The notes below the pieces were generated by a model. That model made no database searches and was not told where the DNA came from. It saw only the letters and a list, made by a program, of their open reading frames with translations. The translations under genes and the position numbers were made by a program. From the NCBI GenBank assembly GCA_024640255.1, contig JAHEFI010000005.1, forward strand, positions 1 through 64,000: a DNA stretch of 64,000 nucleotides. Reading direction: 5' to 3'. Positions 8,511 to 17,968 of the stretch are shown here, piece by piece. The stretch comes from Bacteroidota bacterium. GTDB lineage: Bacteria > Bacteroidota > Bacteroidia > Chitinophagales > Chitinophagaceae. Each line of letters opens with the position of its first letter. Position 1 is the first letter of the stretch.

Positions 8511-10166
8511 TTATTTAAACAATGCAGGATGCATTTCATCCCAATTGGTTTGTTCTTGGTATTTTTTAGCCACTAATAAAATGGTTGCTTCATCATATAA
8601 TTTCCCTACAAAACTAATTCCAGTGGGTGTATTTGATTTTTTATTAAAACCATCTGGCACACATACTACTGGGTGTCCAGTTAAGTTAGTAATGGCTGAT
8701 TGATTGCCATCTCCTCTAGAAGGGCAAATGATAGCATCATATTGATTAACCACTTCATTTACTTTTTTCATTAATACATATCTATGTCTTTGTGCATTAA
8801 TATATTCTACAGCTGGAACAAATCTTGAAGTTCTAAATTGATTTGGCCAATCATACTTTGTTTGTCTGGTAAGTGCGTCGTCAATATTATTTCTAGTCAT
8901 TTCGTCAAATTGAGCTGCACATTCTGCACCAATCACCACATCCATGATATTAAATTGGTATACTCCACTATCTGGGAAATCTACTGGAATTAAATCAACA
9001 CCCATTTTCTTGAATACCTCTAAAACTTTTAAATCATTGCTTCCGGTATCTTTGATTTTATCGAAATAATTTTTAGCGTAAGCAATTTTTAATTTCTTGA
9101 CATCTCTTTTAGCTGAATAATTGAAAGGCATATTCACTGCACTTCCGTCTTTGCCATCTGTTCCATGAATATAGTTAAATACAATCGCTGCATCAGATGC
9201 TGATCTACAAATTGGTCCTACTTTATCCAAGCTATAACTTAATGCCATGGCACCTGATCTACTAATACTTCCAAAAGTAGGTCTAAGTCCAGTAGCGCCG
9301 CAGGTAGTAGAAGGTGAAACAATACTTCCCCAGGTTTCTGTTCCAATAGCAAATGGCACTAATCCTGCCACTGTTGCAGAAGCAGAACCTGCTGATGAAC
9401 CAGATGAACCATATTGTAAATTCCAAGGATTCTTTGTTCTTCCGCCGTACCAATAATCACCCATTGCTAATGCCCCTAAAGTAAATTTAGCAACCAATAC
9501 TGCACCAGCTTCTTTTAATCTAGTATATACATAAGCATCTTCTTCAATGACTTGATTTTGATAAGGTGCGGCACCCCAGGTAGTTTTGGTTCCTTTTACC
9601 GCAAATAAATCTTTTAATCCATAAGGGATACCATGTAGTAAACCCTTGTATTGCCCTTTAGCCATTTCTTCATCAGCTTTTTTAGCTTGTTGGTAAGCGA
9701 TATCTTCTTGCAAACTTATTACGCATTGTAAAGTATCTCCATATTTTTTAATACGCTCTATAAAGAACTTCGTTAATTCTAAAGAGCTAATTTTCTTATT
9801 CTTAATCAAAGAAGCTAATTGTTCAATGCTGTAAAATGCTAATTCGTTTTTATTTTTTGGAAGACTAATGGTATTATCAAGTTCCCAATTAATTTTCTCC
9901 TGTTGATGGTTGAATTTCATTCCAGGCAATACAGGTGTTTGCCACATACTTAATGGAATACTATTGGGCAAAGACAATTGATGCATTGCTTTGTAGTTGG
10001 CTAAATTATCTATGACATCAGAGTATAGGGTGTCTATCTCTTTTGTAGTAAAACGAAGATCAAAAAGTTTAGCAGTTGATTGAATATCGGTTTTGTTAAT
10101 AGTGGTATCCTGTGCAGATACCCCAAAAACCATCAATATAAATAATGGAACTAATACAGTACGCAT
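8511..10166 (-). CDS. Secreted amidase-signature hydrolase
   Basis: A 551-residue enzyme of the amidase signature family (Ser-cisSer-Lys triad). A signal peptide covers about residues 1-18. A roughly 100-residue N-terminal extension precedes the core. The catalytic Lys is in GIPYGLKDLF (Lys185), the cis-Ser is in the Gly/Ser-rich loop GSSGSSAGS (253-261), and the nucleophile Ser is in GTETWGSIV (Ser281). The usual GGS before the nucleophile reads Trp-Gly-Ser. The substrate is unknown; the signal peptide suggests a periplasmic amide or peptide substrate, rather than GatA, which is cytoplasmic. It lies upstream of DUF4954 with its own promoter candidate at 10194-10187. Confidence 0.88.
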   Translation of the reverse strand: MRTVLVPLFILMVFGVSAQDTTINKTDIQSTAKLFDLRFTTKEIDTLYSDVIDNLANYKAMHQLSLPNSIPLSMWQTPVLPGMKFNHQQEKINWELDNTISLPKNKNELAFYSIEQLASLIKNKKISSLELTKFFIERIKKYGDTLQCVISLQEDIAYQQAKKADEEMAKGQYKGLLHGIPYGLKDLFAVKGTKTTWGAAPYQNQVIEEDAYVYTRLKEAGAVLVAKFTLGALAMGDYWYGGRTKNPWNLQYGSSGSSAGSASATVAGLVPFAIGTETWGSIVSPSTTCGATGLRPTFGSISRSGAMALSYSLDKVGPICRSASDAAIVFNYIHGTDGKDGSAVNMPFNYSAKRDVKKLKIAYAKNYFDKIKDTGSNDLKVLEVFKKMGVDLIPVDFPDSGVYQFNIMDVVIGAECAAQFDEMTRNNIDDALTRQTKYDWPNQFRTSRFVPAVEYINAQRHRYVLMKKVNEVVNQYDAIICPSRGDGNQSAITNLTGHPVVCVPDGFNKKSNTPTGISFVGKLYDEATILLVAKKYQEQTNWDEMHPALFK

Positions 10167-10186
10167 AGATAGCTATTTAATTCAAA

Positions 10187-10194
10187 CAAAGATA
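10187..10194 (-). promoter_or_regulatory. Possible -7 box (TATCTTTG) for amidase-DUF4954
   Basis: Minus strand 10194-10187 reads TATCTTTG, an exact TAnnTTTG match 20 nt before the amidase ATG and just past the helicase stop. No clear -33 TTG is found, so this is a moderate call. Confidence 0.4.
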
Positions 10195-10197
10195 GGA

Positions 10198-11478
10198 TTA
10201 CCTACCTGATTTCGAATTGCTATATCTTCTTTTTTGTCCCCCTTTTGCACCAAATCCGCCAGCGTGCTGAGCAGCTCGACCTCTGGTGTTTTTAGGTTTA
10301 CCCCATCCCGCATCTTTAGAGCTTTTATTTGCATGAAATTGTTGCATAGGATAAGGGTGTTCTTCTATAATAGGAATTTTCTTTCCAATTAATTTCTCAA
10401 TATCAGTTAAGTAGGCTTTTTCTTCAAAATCGCAAAATGACAGGGCTGTTCCCTCAGCACCTGCGCGACCTGTTCTTCCAATTCGGTGAACATAGGTTTC
10501 AGGAATATTAGGCATATCAAAATTGATCACATGTGCCAACTCATCCACATCAATACCTCTTGCAGCGATATCTGTCGCTACTAATACTCGAGTACTTTGT
10601 TCTTTAAAATTACTTAATGCTCTTTGTCTTGCATTTTGTGATTTATTGCCATGTATCGCTTCAGCAATTATATTATTCTTGGTTAATAATTGCACTACTT
10701 TATCAGCCCCATGTTTGGTTCTTGCAAATACCAATGCTGTTTTGATAGCAGGGTTCTTTAATACTTCTACAAGTAATGCATTTTTATTTACTTTATCTAC
10801 AAAGTAAACAGCTTGATCAATAATTTCTACCGTAGAGGATACTGGTGTTACAGTTACTTTTTCTGGATGGTGCAAGATACTATTAGCTAATTGCACAATT
10901 TCAGGGGGCATGGTTGCAGAGAAAAATAATGACTGTCTTTTTTTAGGAAGTACAGCTAATAATTTTCTTACATCATTCACGAAACCCATGTCCAACATTC
11001 TGTCTGCCTCATCTAAAACAAAAATTTCCACTTCTCTTAAACTAATGTATCCTTGATTCATCAAATCCAATAATCTACCTGGGGTTGCAATTACTACATC
11101 TACTCCGCTTTTTAAAGCAGTTACCTGTGGTCCTTGTCCAACACCACCAAAAATTACCGTGCAATTTAATTGGGTATGTCTTCCGTAGGCGTTAAAACTC
11201 TCGGCTATTTGAATCGCTAATTCACGCGTTGGGGTTACAATTAAGCTCTTGATTCTTTTTCTTTTCTCTATTGGTTTAGCTGACAGTAATTGTATAATAG
11301 GTAGGGTAAAAGCTGCTGTTTTTCCTGTTCCAGTTTGTGCACATCCTAGTAAGTCTTTTCCCTCTAATACTATGGGAATAGATTGTTCTTGAATGGGGGT
11401 TGGATTGGTATAGCCTTCTTCGAATAATGCCATTAAGATTGGCTCAATCAAACCTAGGTCTTTAAAATTTGTACTCAT
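10198..11478 (-). CDS. DEAD-box RNA helicase (RhlE-like)
   Basis: A 426-residue ATP-dependent RNA helicase. Counting from the ATG at 11478, it has the Q motif ([13 protein letters not shown]), Walker A AQTGTGKT at 47-54, TPTREL, GG, TPGRL, DEAD at 156-159, SAT at 187-189, then the helicase C domain with [21 protein letters not shown] and [10 protein letters not shown]. The C-terminal tail is basic and Gly/Lys/Arg-rich, as in RhlE-type RNA chaperone helicases. A TTG four codons upstream extends the frame but the ATG is preferred. It starts 18 nt after glmS. Confidence 0.93.
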   Translation of the reverse strand: MSTNFKDLGLIEPILMALFEEGYTNPTPIQEQSIPIVLEGKDLLGCAQTGTGKTAAFTLPIIQLLSAKPIEKRKRIKSLIVTPTRELAIQIAESFNAYGRHTQLNCTVIFGGVGQGPQVTALKSGVDVVIATPGRLLDLMNQGYISLREVEIFVLDEADRMLDMGFVNDVRKLLAVLPKKRQSLFFSATMPPEIVQLANSILHHPEKVTVTPVSSTVEIIDQAVYFVDKVNKNALLVEVLKNPAIKTALVFARTKHGADKVVQLLTKNNIIAEAIHGNKSQNARQRALSNFKEQSTRVLVATDIAARGIDVDELAHVINFDMPNIPETYVHRIGRTGRAGAEGTALSFCDFEEKAYLTDIEKLIGKKIPIIEEHPYPMQQFHANKSSKDAGWGKPKNTRGRAAQHAGGFGAKGGQKRRYSNSKSGR

Positions 11479-11496
11479 AATAGACCGCAAGGTAAG

Positions 11497-13335
11497 CTAT
11501 TCCACGGTAACCGATTTTGCTAAGTTTCTTGGCTTGTCTACATCAATGCCTTTTGCCACACCCACATAGTAGCTCAATAATTGTAAAGGAATCACACTTA
11601 AAAGGGGTGCAATTACTTCGTCTATTTCAGGAACATACATGATATTTTCAGACATAGTAGGTAAAACAGTATCACCCATTGTAGCAACGGCAATTACTTG
11701 ACCTTTTCTTGCTTTAATCTCTTGAATATTGGAAACTACTTTTTCATAGTACATATCTTTAGTTGCTACAAATACCACAGGTAATGTTTCGTCTACTAAA
11801 GCGATGGGTCCATGTTTCATTTCAGCAGCAGGGTATCCTTCAGCATGGATATAAGTAATCTCTTTTAATTTTAATGCGCCTTCTAAAGCGATTGGGAAAT
11901 TATATCCTCTACCTAAATATAAAAAGTCAGAAGCACCCTTATACTTTTGTGCAATTTTTTCAATCACTGAAGTATCTGCTAAAATTTCTTTTACTTTTTC
12001 AGGTACAGAAGCTAATTCATTCAATAAATGTATATATCGCTCTTCAGAAATACTTCCTTTTGCTTTTGCCATCTTTAATGCCATCATTGTTAAAACGGCT
12101 AACTGTCCTGTAAATGCTTTTGTACTTGCTACGCCAATTTCTGGTCCAGCATGTGTGTATGCACCTGCATGAGATAATCTAGAGATACTACTACCCACAG
12201 CATTCACCACGCCAAATATAAATGCACCTTTTTCTTTAGCACTCTCTAATGCTACTAATGTATCTGCAGTTTCTCCACTTTGAGAAATGGCAATAATTAC
12301 ATCGCCTGGATGAATTACTGGATTTCTATATCTAAATTCAGAAGCATATTCTACTTCTACAGGAATACGGCATAATTCTTCAATCATATACTCTGCTACC
12401 AAACCAGCATGCCAACTAGTACCACATGCTACAATCATAATTCTTGAAGCCTTGGTTAAAGCTTCTAAATGATTGTCCACGCCAGCCATTACAATCTGTT
12501 GTTGGTCTTGTAATAATCTACCTCTTAGACAATCAAAAATGGTTGAAGGTTGTTCGAATACTTCTTTCAACATAAAGTGGTCATAACCGCCTTTTTCAAT
12601 AGCAGCTAATTCCATATCTAATTTTTGAATAAAAGGAGTTTGTTTTTCGTTTCCTAAATTCTTTAATATTAATTCGTCCTTTTTAACAATCGCAATCTCG
12701 TAATCATTTACATATACCACTTCTTTGGTATACTCAATAATAGGAGAGGCATCACTTGCTAAAAAATGTTCGTCTTTTCCAATACCAATTACCAATGGAC
12801 TTCCTTTTCTTGCAGCGATAATAGTTTCTGGATCTGCTTGGTCAATTAATAAAATACAATAAGCACCCACAATTCTTTTTAAAGCAATTCTTAAAGCTTC
12901 TTCTAAACTTCCTTTATTGTTTTCATGAATGTCTTGAATAAAATTCAATAAGACTTCTGTATCGGTATCACTTTTAAAAGTATACCCCTTATTGGTTAAT
13001 TCGGTTTTGATTTGTGCATAGTTCTCAATAATACCATTATGCAACATGGCCAATTGTCCATTATTAGATAAATGGGGATGTGCATTTCTATCAGATGGTT
13101 CTCCATGAGTTGCCCATCGGGTATGTCCAATACAAATATGGGAATGCAAGTTTTTACCCACCACCGCCTCTTCCAATTCTGCCACCTTCCCTTTCTTCTT
13201 ATGTATTTGAAGGTCGCCATCCTGGATAATTGCAACCCCAGTACTATCATATCCACGATATTCTAAACGCTTCAATCCTTTTAATACAATTGGATACGCT
13301 TCTCTATGACCTATATAACCTACAATTCCACACAT
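11497..13335 (-). CDS. glmS: Glutamine-fructose-6-phosphate aminotransferase (isomerizing)
   Basis: GlmS makes glucosamine-6-phosphate from fructose-6-phosphate and glutamine, the entry step to UDP-GlcNAc for peptidoglycan and LPS. The 612-residue protein begins MCGIVGYIGHREA with the catalytic Cys2 of the N-terminal glutaminase domain (motifs GHTRWATHG and HNGIIENY), followed by two SIS domains (SQSGETADT; SRGYNF-like GRGYNFPIALEGALKLKE) and ends NLAKSVTVE, the highly conserved GlmS C-terminus. The other step, GlmM, is encoded at 51811-53193 in this window. No glmS ribozyme-like element was seen. Confidence 0.97.
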   Translation of the reverse strand: MCGIVGYIGHREAYPIVLKGLKRLEYRGYDSTGVAIIQDGDLQIHKKKGKVAELEEAVVGKNLHSHICIGHTRWATHGEPSDRNAHPHLSNNGQLAMLHNGIIENYAQIKTELTNKGYTFKSDTDTEVLLNFIQDIHENNKGSLEEALRIALKRIVGAYCILLIDQADPETIIAARKGSPLVIGIGKDEHFLASDASPIIEYTKEVVYVNDYEIAIVKKDELILKNLGNEKQTPFIQKLDMELAAIEKGGYDHFMLKEVFEQPSTIFDCLRGRLLQDQQQIVMAGVDNHLEALTKASRIMIVACGTSWHAGLVAEYMIEELCRIPVEVEYASEFRYRNPVIHPGDVIIAISQSGETADTLVALESAKEKGAFIFGVVNAVGSSISRLSHAGAYTHAGPEIGVASTKAFTGQLAVLTMMALKMAKAKGSISEERYIHLLNELASVPEKVKEILADTSVIEKIAQKYKGASDFLYLGRGYNFPIALEGALKLKEITYIHAEGYPAAEMKHGPIALVDETLPVVFVATKDMYYEKVVSNIQEIKARKGQVIAVATMGDTVLPTMSENIMYVPEIDEVIAPLLSVIPLQLLSYYVGVAKGIDVDKPRNLAKSVTVE

Positions 13336-13370
13336 ATTTTGATAATTTGGGTATTAATCTATAATTTAAG

Positions 13371-13378
13371 CAAAAATA
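13371..13378 (-). promoter_or_regulatory. Possible -7 box (TATTTTTGC) for glmS
   Basis: Minus strand 13378-13371 reads TATTTTTG followed by C. It matches TAnnTTTG and lies 35 nt before the glmS ATG. The acetyltransferase gene diverges within the same 62-bp gap. Confidence 0.4.
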
Positions 13379-13397
13379 AACATTAATAATTTAATGC

Positions 13398-14006
13398 ATG
13401 TTAGGTTTGACATCTTTTGATCCAGAACAGGAATATATTTTTGAAAATGAACGCGTTTTACTAAGACCCGTTAAGGAGGCTGATTGGGAATACTTTATTG
13501 ATTTACCTGAATCTTACCCTGAAATTTGGCAATATTCTTTGATGGCTATTCAAAAAACAGAAGACTTAAAAGACTATTTTCAACAGGCTATAAATGCTAG
13601 AAAGGAGGGGAATAGTTATGCATTTGTGGTTTTTGATAAATTAACCAAAGAGTGGGTAGGCTGTACTCGGTTTTATGATATTCAATTAAAATTTCAAAGC
13701 ACACAATTAGGATATACTTGGTATAAAAAATCTGTTTGGGGTTCTGGATTAAATTTGCATTGTAAATATTTATTACTTCAATTTGCTTTTGATCAAATTG
13801 GACTAGAAAGGGTAGAATTTAGAGCAGATAACAATAACAAAAGAAGTATTGCAGCCATGAAAAAAATTGGCTGTACCGAGGAAGGGGTATTAAGAAGTCA
13901 TTTACCTAAGCCAGGAGGAGGAAGAAGAGATTCAATAGTCTTAAGTATTCTGCAAAAAGATTGGAAGGAAAAACTAAAAGAAAATCTTTTTAGTCAATTA
14001 AAGTAA
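13398..14006 (+). CDS. GNAT-family N-acetyltransferase (RimJ/RimL type)
   Basis: A 202-residue acetyl-CoA-dependent acetyltransferase. It begins with the usual N-terminal strand LRPVKEADWEYF and has the C-terminal segment VEFRADNNNKRSIAAMKKIGCTEEGVLRSH, where the Asn-x-x-Ser-x-x-x-x-x-x-x-x-Gly pattern contacts acetyl-CoA in the RimJ/RimL subgroup. The target amine is unknown. It is divergent from glmS, and its last 9 nt overlap the 3' end of mgtE on the other strand. Confidence 0.88.
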   Translation: MLGLTSFDPEQEYIFENERVLLRPVKEADWEYFIDLPESYPEIWQYSLMAIQKTEDLKDYFQQAINARKEGNSYAFVVFDKLTKEWVGCTRFYDIQLKFQSTQLGYTWYKKSVWGSGLNLHCKYLLLQFAFDQIGLERVEFRADNNNKRSIAAMKKIGCTEEGVLRSHLPKPGGGRRDSIVLSILQKDWKEKLKENLFSQLK

Positions 14007-15401
14007 AGTGCCTTGTAAAAAGTAGAATGCTAATCCGAAATAAATTAAGATAGCGGTTACATCTACCAAAGTAGCTACAAAAGGGGCAGAAGAAACAGCA
14101 GGGTCAGCTCCTAATCTTTTTAATAAGATTGGTAACATAGATCCAGTGATGGTTCCCCAAATAACTACACCCACTAGAGTGAATCCAATAGTAGTAGCAA
14201 TTAACATCCAATGTTGACCATAAAATCCAGGAGCAATCATATGCCAAATGGATACTCTAAAAAATCCAATAATTCCTAAAACTGTTCCTAATAGTAAGCC
14301 ACTAATAATCTCTCTTCTTAAAATTCTCCACCAATCTTCAATAGTAATTTCGCCCACAGACATGGCTTGAATAATTAAAGTAGATGCTTGTGATCCGGTA
14401 TTACCACCGCTTGATAAAATCAATGGAATGAAAGTGGCCAATACCAATACCTTAGATAATTCTCCTTCAAAATAGCCCATTGCAGTTGCAGTAAGCATTT
14501 CTCCAAAAAATAAAACTACTAACCAAGTAATACGCTTCTTGAATAAATTAAAAATAGAAATATCCAAATAAGGTTCATTCAAGGCTTCGGTACCTCCCAT
14601 TTTTTGCATATCCTCAGAGAACTCTTCATTGGTTACCCATAAGATATCATCAATGGTTACAATACCTAATAAAATATCATTATCATCCACAACAGGAATC
14701 GCAGTGCGGTTATTCATTTTGAAAACCTGACTCGCTTGTTCCTGATCATCATACACATTCAAAGCAACATATCTTCCATCAATAATTTCTCCAATAATAT
14801 CTTCCGGCTTGGCTAATAATAAATCTCTGATTCTAATATCATCTACTAAATGTCCATGATCATCTATAATATAAATCACGTCAATGGTCTCTGAATTTTT
14901 GCCATACTTTCTGATATTCTCTAGCACCTGCGCAACGGTATAATGCGGGTATACATATACATAATCGGGTGTCATTAGACGACCCACGCTATCCTCTGGA
15001 TAACCTAATAAAGACAAGGTGATTTTTCTTTCTTCAGGGTCTAATAGTTTGATTAAATCTCTAATGGCAGCCTTAGGTAATTCTTCTAAAAAGTCGGTTC
15101 TATCATCTGGAGGAAGTTCATTTAAAATTTTAGCTGTTTTACGAGCAGGCAATTCCTTAATGATATCCTTTTGCTGATTGATGTCTAAGATTTTGAAAAC
15201 GCTTACCGCTCTATGCACGGTCATATGATCAATGATATTGGCTTCTTGTTCTGGGAATTCGTTCACCAGTTCTACCACATCACTAATATTTTGTTCGTCC
15301 AAGAATTCCTTCAATAGACGAGCATCATTCTTGGATAAAATCTCCAAGAATACTTCTGATAAGTTTATTTCTTCTTTTTCTATTTCTACTACTTCAGACA
15401 T
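13998..15401 (-). CDS. mgtE: MgtE-type magnesium transporter
   Basis: A 467-residue inner-membrane Mg2+ channel/transporter. The order is the classic MgtE one: an N-terminal helical domain (helical repeats DFLEELP, DLIKLLDPEE), a pair of CBS domains (SVGRLMTPDYVYVYPHYTVAQV; EIIDGRYVALNVYDDQEQAS), a connecting helix, and five transmembrane helices with the pore signature GGNTGSQASTLIIQAMSVGEI. Mg2+ binding by the cytoplasmic domains normally gates the channel. It stands alone, divergent from the SET-domain gene. Confidence 0.96.
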   Translation of the reverse strand: MSEVVEIEKEEINLSEVFLEILSKNDARLLKEFLDEQNISDVVELVNEFPEQEANIIDHMTVHRAVSVFKILDINQQKDIIKELPARKTAKILNELPPDDRTDFLEELPKAAIRDLIKLLDPEERKITLSLLGYPEDSVGRLMTPDYVYVYPHYTVAQVLENIRKYGKNSETIDVIYIIDDHGHLVDDIRIRDLLLAKPEDIIGEIIDGRYVALNVYDDQEQASQVFKMNNRTAIPVVDDNDILLGIVTIDDILWVTNEEFSEDMQKMGGTEALNEPYLDISIFNLFKKRITWLVVLFFGEMLTATAMGYFEGELSKVLVLATFIPLILSSGGNTGSQASTLIIQAMSVGEITIEDWWRILRREIISGLLLGTVLGIIGFFRVSIWHMIAPGFYGQHWMLIATTIGFTLVGVVIWGTITGSMLPILLKRLGADPAVSSAPFVATLVDVTAILIYFGLAFYFLQGTLL

Positions 15402-15428
15402 GGCTGCAAGTTAATAAAAATCCCAAGG

Positions 15429-15833
15429 ATGCCCTATATTTATGTCATGATTCTTCCATTCTTAACGATTGCTTCATCTTCCAATAGAGGTAGGGGTGTA
15501 TTTACCACGGAAAATATTTCAAAAGGCACGGTTATTGAGATTGCTCCTGTTATTGAATTGAATGCAGCCGAAAGGGAACATTTGGAGAAGACCTTATTGT
15601 ACGATTATATATTTGAATGGGGGGAAGATCATAAAGGCGCTGCTGTTGCATTGGGATATGTATCTATATACAACCATGTGTCGGATCCAAATTGTGCTTA
15701 TCAAATGGATTTTGAAAACCAAACAATCACCATCACTACTATTAAGGATATACAAAAAGGGCAGGAATTATTTATTAATTATATGAATCCTGAAGGCGCA
15801 TCTGATAAAGCAGTTTGGTTTGATACTTTTTAA
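15429..15833 (+). CDS. Small SET-domain protein
   Basis: A 134-residue protein made almost wholly of a SET domain, a fold mostly known from lysine methyltransferases. The N-terminal motif NRGRGVFTTENISKGTVIE, the central YVSIYNHVSDPNCAY (the NH..xPN signature that binds AdoMet) and the C-terminal GQELFINY are all present. Bacterial stand-alone SET proteins of this size occur in Bacteroidota; their substrates are unknown. The ATG at 15447 (Met-Ile-Leu-Pro) is an equally likely start and would drop six residues. The last four bases overlap the opposite lactonase gene. Confidence 0.85.
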   Translation: MPYIYVMILPFLTIASSSNRGRGVFTTENISKGTVIEIAPVIELNAAEREHLEKTLLYDYIFEWGEDHKGAAVALGYVSIYNHVSDPNCAYQMDFENQTITITTIKDIQKGQELFINYMNPEGASDKAVWFDTF

Positions 15834-16942
15834 AAAAGTACCAAACAAACCGGCATAGAAACTTTTATTTGATTTCCTGTATCTTTTAAATCTCCTGTGG
15901 TAGGATCAATTTTAAACACCACAATATTATCTGTATCTTGATTGGCTACCATTAACCATTTCCCATCATTGCTAATGGTAAAATTTCTTGGCTTGGAACC
16001 TTTAGTAGAAAAATAATGAATGTTCTTGGTATTTAATAAGCCGTTCTCTAGTACTTCTAATTTGGCAATATTATTTTCTGAACCACGATTAGATACATAC
16101 AAATATTTTCCATCAGGTGAAAGATGAATATCCGCACTACCTGGTTGTCCTTCGAAATCATCAGGATGTGTTGCTATAGTTTGTAATTTATTGACTTTGC
16201 CTTTTTCAAATTTAAAAACTGTCACAGTACCTGTTAATTCTTCAATCGCATAAAGTAGTTTGCCATTTTTTGAAAAACTAATATGTCTTGGTCCTGCACC
16301 AGGGTTTGAACTTAATACAATTGCATTGTCTACTTGTAATACCGGGTTGGCACTTGCTTTATAAGGATAAGCAGTAATTTGATCCATTCCTAAATCGGGA
16401 GTAAATAAATAGTTCCCCTCAGGATTAAAAAATGCTCCATGTACATGAGCCTTATCTTGTCTTTCTTTATTTAAGCCAGACCCCTCATGTTGAATTAATT
16501 GCCTAACAGTAGACAATCTACCGTCTGCAAAACGGTAAAATTGTGCAATATTTCCGCCTGTATAATTAGCCACAAATACATTTTTCTGATCGGGACTAAT
16601 GGTGATATAACAAGGATGAGCACCTTTGGTAGGGATTTGTTGTAATAATTTTAAACTATTGTTTTTAAAACTAAAACTACTTACACCACCTTCTACATCT
16701 TCATTTACTGCATAAACAGTTTGATGATCTTTTGAAATACTCAAAAAAGAAGGGTTAGATATATTATTGGTATGACTTAATTCAATGGCTTTACCTGTAG
16801 TTGTATCAAAATGATATACATAAATACCTTTGCTTCCTTTTTGTGTGTAAGTGCCAACTAATAAATTCGCGTCTTGAGCAAAACTATTTAGCGTAATCAA
16901 TATGGCACAGCTAGATAGTATTCTTTTATAAAATGCTTGCAT
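15830..16942 (-). CDS. Secreted lactonase-family seven-bladed beta-propeller
   Basis: About 370 residues from the ATG at 16942, chosen because it directly starts a signal peptide (MQAFYKRILSSCAILITLNSFAQ) and avoids overlap with the upstream gene; an ATG at 16969 is the alternative. The mature part has repeated propeller blades (for example PSFLSISKDHQTVYAVNED, PCYITISPDQKNVFVANY, DIHLSPDGKYLYVSNRG), matching the lactonase family that includes 6-phosphogluconolactonase (Pgl). The predicted export argues against a role in the cytoplasmic pentose-phosphate pathway. It follows the GH16 gene by 7 nt, so the pair may act together on extracellular sugars. Confidence 0.85.
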   Translation of the reverse strand: MQAFYKRILSSCAILITLNSFAQDANLLVGTYTQKGSKGIYVYHFDTTTGKAIELSHTNNISNPSFLSISKDHQTVYAVNEDVEGGVSSFSFKNNSLKLLQQIPTKGAHPCYITISPDQKNVFVANYTGGNIAQFYRFADGRLSTVRQLIQHEGSGLNKERQDKAHVHGAFFNPEGNYLFTPDLGMDQITAYPYKASANPVLQVDNAIVLSSNPGAGPRHISFSKNGKLLYAIEELTGTVTVFKFEKGKVNKLQTIATHPDDFEGQPGSADIHLSPDGKYLYVSNRGSENNIAKLEVLENGLLNTKNIHYFSTKGSKPRNFTISNDGKWLMVANQDTDNIVVFKIDPTTGDLKDTGNQIKVSMPVCLVLF

Positions 16943-16949
16943 AATTTTA

Positions 16950-17813
16950 TTATTGGTATACTCTAACATAATCTACTTCCATTCTTACAGGGAAAATAGT
17001 ATCGTCAATTGTGTTGCCAGCTAAATTACCACCTATTGCAAGGTTTAATAATAAAAATTGAGGTTCTACAAATGGGTAGTAATCCGTTCCGCGTCCGTCA
17101 TTGTTGGCTGTATAATACAAAACATCATCCACATAATATTTTAGACTCTCTTTGGTCCAATCTAATTTGAATACATGAAAGTCATTGGTGATTCCACTGA
17201 TCGATGTAGAATATGTCTGTTGAGTACCTAAGGTCCAGTTTAATTTTTTAGAATGGGCAGACCAAAACATTTTATCCAAATCTTTACCCACATGTTCCAT
17301 AATATCAATTTCACCACAAGCTGGCCAACCCACAGTTTTAATATTGTCACCCAACATCCAAATAGCAGGCCAGGTTCCTACACCTTTTGGGATTTTAGCT
17401 CTTACTTCTATTCTGCCATAAGTCCAAGTAGCTTTTCCTTGAGTTAACAATCTTGCAGAGGTATAAAATTTGCCGCCTTTATTTTCTTTTCTAGCTTCAA
17501 TGACTAATTTGCCATTTTCAATTCTTGCATTGGTTAAATCGCTTGTGTAGTATTCTGCTTCATTGTTTCCCCATCCATTAGAGCCAGTGCCAATATCATA
17601 TGCCCATTTAGAAGGATCTGGTGCACCATCAGTTCCAAACTCGTCAGACCATACTAATTTCTTAGTAGTATCAGTAGGGGTGGTTGGTGTAGTGGGCGTT
17701 GTTGGAGTGGTAGGGTTACTAACTACTGGTGGTATTGGAGCAGGGGCTTCTTTCTGAGCACAGAAGCTTAATGACAAAATTCCAATAGCTAATGAAAAAG
17801 GCAGCAATCGCAT
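16950..17813 (-). CDS. GH16 beta-glucanase lipoprotein (laminarinase-like)
   Basis: About 287 residues from the ATG at 17813; the longer frame starts at a TTG and is rejected. A lipoprotein signal peptide ends in the lipobox Leu-Ser-Phe-Cys (Cys18). A Thr/Pro-rich linker of repeating TTP units (about 33-47) leads to a GH16 domain with the catalytic signature GEIDIMEH (nucleophile Glu168, Asp170, acid/base Glu173) and WPAIWMLG just before it. GH16 enzymes cut beta-1,3- or mixed beta-glucans; the His after Met-Glu matches laminarinase/lichenase-like members. It is probably cotranscribed with the downstream lactonase. Confidence 0.92.
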   Translation of the reverse strand: MRLLPFSLAIGILSLSFCAQKEAPAPIPPVVSNPTTPTTPTTPTTPTDTTKKLVWSDEFGTDGAPDPSKWAYDIGTGSNGWGNNEAEYYTSDLTNARIENGKLVIEARKENKGGKFYTSARLLTQGKATWTYGRIEVRAKIPKGVGTWPAIWMLGDNIKTVGWPACGEIDIMEHVGKDLDKMFWSAHSKKLNWTLGTQQTYSTSISGITNDFHVFKLDWTKESLKYYVDDVLYYTANNDGRGTDYYPFVEPQFLLLNLAIGGNLAGNTIDDTIFPVRMEVDYVRVYQ

Positions 17814-17882
17814 ATAAGTTGGGGATTTAAAGGTTGTTTTTCGATTATTGATGGACAATTTAAGCAAAAACCTTGTTTTTTG

Positions 17883-17913
17883 TTGCTTATTTTACAAAAG
17901 CAGTGTAAATTTG
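17883..17913 (+). promoter_or_regulatory. his operon promoter
   Basis: TTG at 17883-17885, a 20-nt spacer, then TAAATTTG at 17906-17913: a full match to the Bacteroidota -33/-7 promoter. The leader-peptide ATG begins only 4 nt after the box, where transcription is expected to start, so the transcript is predicted to be leaderless. Confidence 0.7.
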
Positions 17914-17917
17914 CGCC

Positions 17918-17968
17918 ATGAATTTAAACAAACATATCCATCATCATCATTTGCTATCCAAGGGGTAA
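17918..17968 (+). CDS. hisL: his operon leader peptide
   Basis: A 16-codon open frame encoding MNLNKHIHHHHLLSKG, with five His codons in seven (positions 6 and 8-11). It lies between the promoter and a terminator hairpin just before hisG. This is the classic architecture of histidine attenuation: when charged tRNA-His is scarce the ribosome stalls at the CAT run. It overlaps by its stop codon the antiterminator strand at 17965-17970. Confidence 0.9.
   Translation: MNLNKHIHHHHLLSKG

Noticed and set aside
11497..13378. Possible glmS ribozyme upstream of glmS
   Set aside because: The 62-bp gap to the acetyltransferase gene is too short and shows no ribozyme-like core.
17814..17867. TTG start for the GH16 protein
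   Set aside because: The ATG at 17813 opens directly on a lipoprotein signal peptide with a lipobox.
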